From Helicobacteraceae bacterium (GTDB taxonomy: Bacteria; Campylobacterota; Campylobacteria; Campylobacterales; Sulfurimonadaceae): a stretch of 7,484 bases of DNA. A program made the position numbers and the translations under genes. Below the pieces are notes generated by a model. That model searched no databases and was not told where the DNA came from. It saw only the letters and a program-made list of their open reading frames with translations. This document shows positions 5,430 to 7,484 of the stretch, in pieces (the stretch's first letter is position 1; the number at the start of each line of letters is the position of its first letter). The stretch is taken from contig JALUJE010000169.1 of the NCBI GenBank assembly GCA_027057185.1, positions 2,005-9,488 of the forward strand, written 5' to 3'.

Positions 5430-6926
5430 TTACGATATTTTCTCATTACATGTTTCGTAAAAAGCGTGTAACTCATCCGCTTCAAGTGGCTGTGCCAGAT
5501 AAAAGCCCTGTGCCGAGTCAATATGAAGCAGTCTGCTCATCTGAAGATGTTTGTCAATTTCGACACCTTCGGCAACAACACTCATATTCATAACATGACC
5601 AAGAGCCGTAATCGCCGCCACCAGCTCCTTGTCTTTTTCATTAATTAAGATCTCGTTGATGAGTGACTTGTCTATTTTAATGGTATCTACCGGTAAGCGT
5701 TTCATATAACCCATAGAAGAATACCCTTTGCCAAATTCATCAACAGCCAACTTCACTCCCAATGCCCTAAGCTTATGTAACACCGGTATCACTTCTTCTG
5801 CCTCCTGCATTAAATAAGACTCCGACATCTCCAACGCAATCAGGGTAGCATCAATGTGATGGGTATCAATCGCTTTTTTCACAACAGAAACAAAATCAGG
5901 GTCTTTAAGCTGCATCAAAGAGATATTCATCGAAATCTGAGTCGGTCGGTTCTGCTCACAAAACACACGACACTGACGACATACTTCATTAATTACCCAC
6001 GCTCCAATAGAAAGGATGACATGACTTTTTTCGGCATGAGGAATAAATTCTGAGGGTGCAACCAAACCTTTACCCGGTCGATTCCAACGAATTAATGCCT
6101 CGGCTTCTTGAATCGTGCAGTTATTAAAATTGACCCTTGGCTGATACTTTAAAACGAACTGCTCTTCTACCAAAGCCTGTTCTAGTGCAACATTCATAGC
6201 GCGACTTTTTTTAACCCTGTCATCGAGCTCATTGGTATAAAATTTATAGCCGTTTTTACCATTCTCTTTCGCCTGATACATAGCAATATCGGCTGCTTTA
6301 AAAAGGCTGAGTCGATAGACACCGTTATCGGGATATATGCTAATGCCTATACTAAAACTGACCGAAATCCTGTGACCATTGACATTCAGCGGCTTTTTGA
6401 AACTTTGAATCACTCTCTCTGCTGTAATAAAAGCTAATGATGACTCATTGATCTCATCGAGAATAATGACAAATTCATCACCCCCAACCCGTCCCACAAC
6501 ATCATTGCCCCGAACCAGATTGCGCAGCCGCTTTGCTACTCCGACGAGAACGCTGTCGCCGACATCATGCCCCAGAGTATCGTTAATGGATTTAAAATTA
6601 TCCATATCCAAATATAGTATGGCAAACTTGGAATCGTCACGCTCGCAGCGGGCGATAATTTTATCTATAAAATTATCTACTGCTCGACGATTTAGCAACG
6701 AGGTCAAAGCATCTTTAAATGCAATTTGCTCCAAAGTGACATAATCTTGATGTTCTTCGGACTCTGTTGTTGTCATGCTAACGTAAAGAATCACCGTATT
6801 GAGCAACGCTAATAGCAGATAAAAGATGTGGTATATGGAATTGGAACTCGTCTCAACAATGTACAGCGTTGTTGCCACCAACGTCAGGGTTACTATTGAT
6901 GCCATTACAACACAGAGTTTTTTCAC
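5430..6926 (-). CDS. Membrane GGDEF-EAL protein (c-di-GMP synthesis/breakdown)
   Basis: The 498-residue enzyme is anchored by two N-terminal helices (about 4-24 and 32-51) with little outside the membrane, so no sensor domain is evident. The GGDEF domain (about 62-232) looks active: KDALTSLLNRR at 71-81, LDMDNFKSINDTLGH at 106-120, GGDEF at 148-152, and the inhibitory site RGND at 139-142, five residues before it. The EAL domain (about 244-490) keeps EAL 276-278, Asn334, Glu366, Lys417, Glu453, Glu456 and Gln473. The usual DDFGTGYSS loop reads DEFGKGYSS (396-404), changing the second metal-binding Asp to Glu. It may therefore be bifunctional, or mainly a cyclase. Output genes for c-di-GMP such as PilZ are not seen here. 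The start is GTG 6926, preceded by a purine-rich GAGAGAAG; ATG at codon 8 is the alternative. The 88-base gap upstream carries repeats. Confidence 0.95.
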   Translation of the reverse strand: MKKLCVVMASIVTLTLVATTLYIVETSSNSIYHIFYLLLALLNTVILYVSMTTTESEEHQDYVTLEQIAFKDALTSLLNRRAVDNFIDKIIARCERDDSKFAILYLDMDNFKSINDTLGHDVGDSVLVGVAKRLRNLVRGNDVVGRVGGDEFVIILDEINESSLAFITAERVIQSFKKPLNVNGHRISVSFSIGISIYPDNGVYRLSLFKAADIAMYQAKENGKNGYKFYTNELDDRVKKSRAMNVALEQALVEEQFVLKYQPRVNFNNCTIQEAEALIRWNRPGKGLVAPSEFIPHAEKSHVILSIGAWVINEVCRQCRVFCEQNRPTQISMNISLMQLKDPDFVSVVKKAIDTHHIDATLIALEMSESYLMQEAEEVIPVLHKLRALGVKLAVDEFGKGYSSMGYMKRLPVDTIKIDKSLINEILINEKDKELVAAITALGHVMNMSVVAEGVEIDKHLQMSRLLHIDSAQGFYLAQPLEADELHAFYETCNEKIS

Positions 6927-6952
6927 GTCAATCTTCTCTCTTTAAATTCTTG

Positions 6953-7022
6953 ATTAAACAAATCATATAAGTAATTTTATTAACGCAATATTATCATAAA
7001 AGTATTAAACAACATTAAACAA
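6953..7022 (-). repeat. Three copies of a 9-base repeat upstream of the GGDEF-EAL gene
   Basis: TTGTTTAAT on the minus strand occurs at 7014-7022, 7004-7012 and 6953-6961. The first two start exactly 10 bases apart, one helical turn, and the first overlaps the stop codon of the upstream gene. This arrangement suits a dimeric regulator. A -10-like GATAAT at 6990-6995 would place the close pair at about -19 to -37. The region is very AT-rich, so function is inference. Confidence 0.35.
6990..6995 (-). promoter_or_regulatory. Possible -10 box of the GGDEF-EAL gene
   Basis: GATAAT on the minus strand (5 of 6 to TATAAT) in TTTTATGATAATATTG, preceded by a TATG element. TAAAAT at 6974-6979 is an equally good match by score, so the call is weak. 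Either would give a leader of about 40-60 bases before GTG 6926. Confidence 0.3.
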
Positions 7023-7431
7023 AAGGACGTCTCGAAGATAACGCTTTTTGCAGTGTCCTCTCAATGTTCCGTGCATACTCCGGATTATTGTTACATAAAG
7101 CTTTCTCAAACCGGAGCACGATTTTTGCAGTTATGTGACGATGCCGACACATATGTTCTATTAGCGCAGCATACTCGTTAAAATTTCCAATAATCCCATA
7201 ATACGTAATGATATCTTCAGCTGCTTGTTCCAGTGTCTCCGAACTGCTCTTGCTATCGATTATGACTTTTTGTAATTCTGAAAATGCCGGTGGTGCTACG
7301 GCAGAGACCAGACTTCTCCCACTCTCTTTTGCCATATTTTGTTGACGTTTTTTTATATAGAGCCACACCAAAAATACCAATAGCAGCAGTACTATTAGAA
7401 TGACCATGAAAAGATACGGTGATACTGCCAT
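7015..7431 (-). CDS. Single-pass membrane protein with helical cytoplasmic domain, unknown function
   Basis: The 138-residue product has one strong membrane helix at about 7-27, followed by the basic anchor KKRQQ, so the bulk should face the cytoplasm. Residues 50-134 are helical and moderately charged, with ITYYGIIGNFNEYAALIEHMCRHRH in the middle and NNNPEYARNIERTLQKAL near the end. The spacing suggests a paired-helix (TPR-like) fold. I recall similar short, unnamed membrane proteins conserved across Campylobacterota, but cannot verify this. ATG 7431 is preceded by TGAGG at 7 bases. The gene ends 88 bases before the GGDEF-EAL start, in the same direction, so co-transcription is possible but not required. 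The other frame open over its first third (7253-7444) encodes nothing recognisable. Confidence 0.75.
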   Translation of the reverse strand: MAVSPYLFMVILIVLLLLVFLVWLYIKKRQQNMAKESGRSLVSAVAPPAFSELQKVIIDSKSSSETLEQAAEDIITYYGIIGNFNEYAALIEHMCRHRHITAKIVLRFEKALCNNNPEYARNIERTLQKALSSRRPFV

Positions 7432-7456
7432 CAGAATGCCTCAATAGTTTACATGT

Positions 7457-7462
7457 ATTTTA
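7457..7462 (-). promoter_or_regulatory. Possible -10 box of the small membrane protein gene
   Basis: TAAAAT on the minus strand in TTTCGCTAAAATAC, 25 bases before ATG 7431 (5 of 6 to consensus). The window ends 22 bases upstream, so the rest of the promoter and the preceding gene cannot be judged. Confidence 0.35.
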
Positions 7463-7484
7463 GCGAAATACCAATCTCTAAACC

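Noticed and set aside
5275..5460. Plus-strand open frame across the lipoprotein/GGDEF-EAL gap
   Set aside because: No ribosome-binding site or recognisable product; the gap is better explained by a -10 box and palindrome.
5856..6744. Plus-strand open frames at 5856-6053 and 6448-6744
   Set aside because: Antisense shadows of the EAL and GGDEF domains; the products are basic and Ser/Arg-rich without family features.
7253..7444. Alternative minus-strand frame overlapping the small membrane protein
   Set aside because: It begins at a TTG inside the other gene's ribosome-binding region and lacks the coherent membrane helix of the chosen frame.
1..7484. CRISPR array, tRNA, rRNA, insertion sequence, toxin-antitoxin or phage-defence cassette
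   Set aside because: No regularly spaced repeats, no cloverleaf with CCA end, no transposase or terminal inverted repeats, and no defence domains were seen on either strand.

Overview
The window most resembles a member of the Campylobacterota, perhaps a Sulfurimonas- or Sulfuricurvum-like sulfur or hydrogen oxidiser. The grounds are AT-rich DNA, tightly packed genes, TATAAT-type -10 boxes without a recognisable -35, and the protein styles: an OmpR-type regulator with a HAMP-less kinase, a small helical periplasmic protein, and an FmdE-like protein with a GHSCPT motif. The genus is inference; no rRNA or marker gene is present.

Nine genes are supported and all lie on the minus strand, so transcription runs from high to low coordinates. 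In that order they are: a single-pass membrane protein of unknown function (7431-7015); a membrane GGDEF-EAL c-di-GMP enzyme (6926-5430); a coiled-coil lipoprotein that also has a transmembrane helix (5345-4716); a stand-alone FmdE-like protein (4615-4004); an OmpR-family response regulator and its histidine kinase, overlapping by 14 bases (3897-2220); a secreted helical/proline-rich protein (2129-1644); an outer-membrane barrel with an N-terminal thrombospondin type-3 calcium motif, 16 bases downstream (1627-806); and a DUF2231-like membrane protein with a long coiled-coil tail that leaves the window (734-1). Intergenic gaps are 16-106 bases. No stretch above 300 bases lacks a gene, and there is no sign of RNA genes, mobile elements or CRISPR. 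No GC-rich intrinsic terminator was seen.

Two pairs are very probably co-transcribed: regulator with kinase, and the secreted protein with the barrel. Most other genes have a plausible -10 box of their own just upstream. The common theme is the cell envelope: c-di-GMP signalling, periplasmic sensing, an outer-membrane barrel, a possible envelope-spanning lipoprotein and a coiled-coil membrane protein. Whether these form one system cannot be shown from sequence alone.

Four start sites were corrected from ribosome-binding-site placement (2129, 3897, 4615) or from the absence of any alternative (TTG at 3278). The non-coding signals most worth attention are a 23-base imperfect palindrome over a -10 box at 5381-5403, a nested inverted-repeat leader at 4637-4678, and three copies of a 9-base repeat around 6953-7022. 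I did not find a clear-cut undescribed system; the window reads as ordinary chromosome with several uncharacterised envelope genes.
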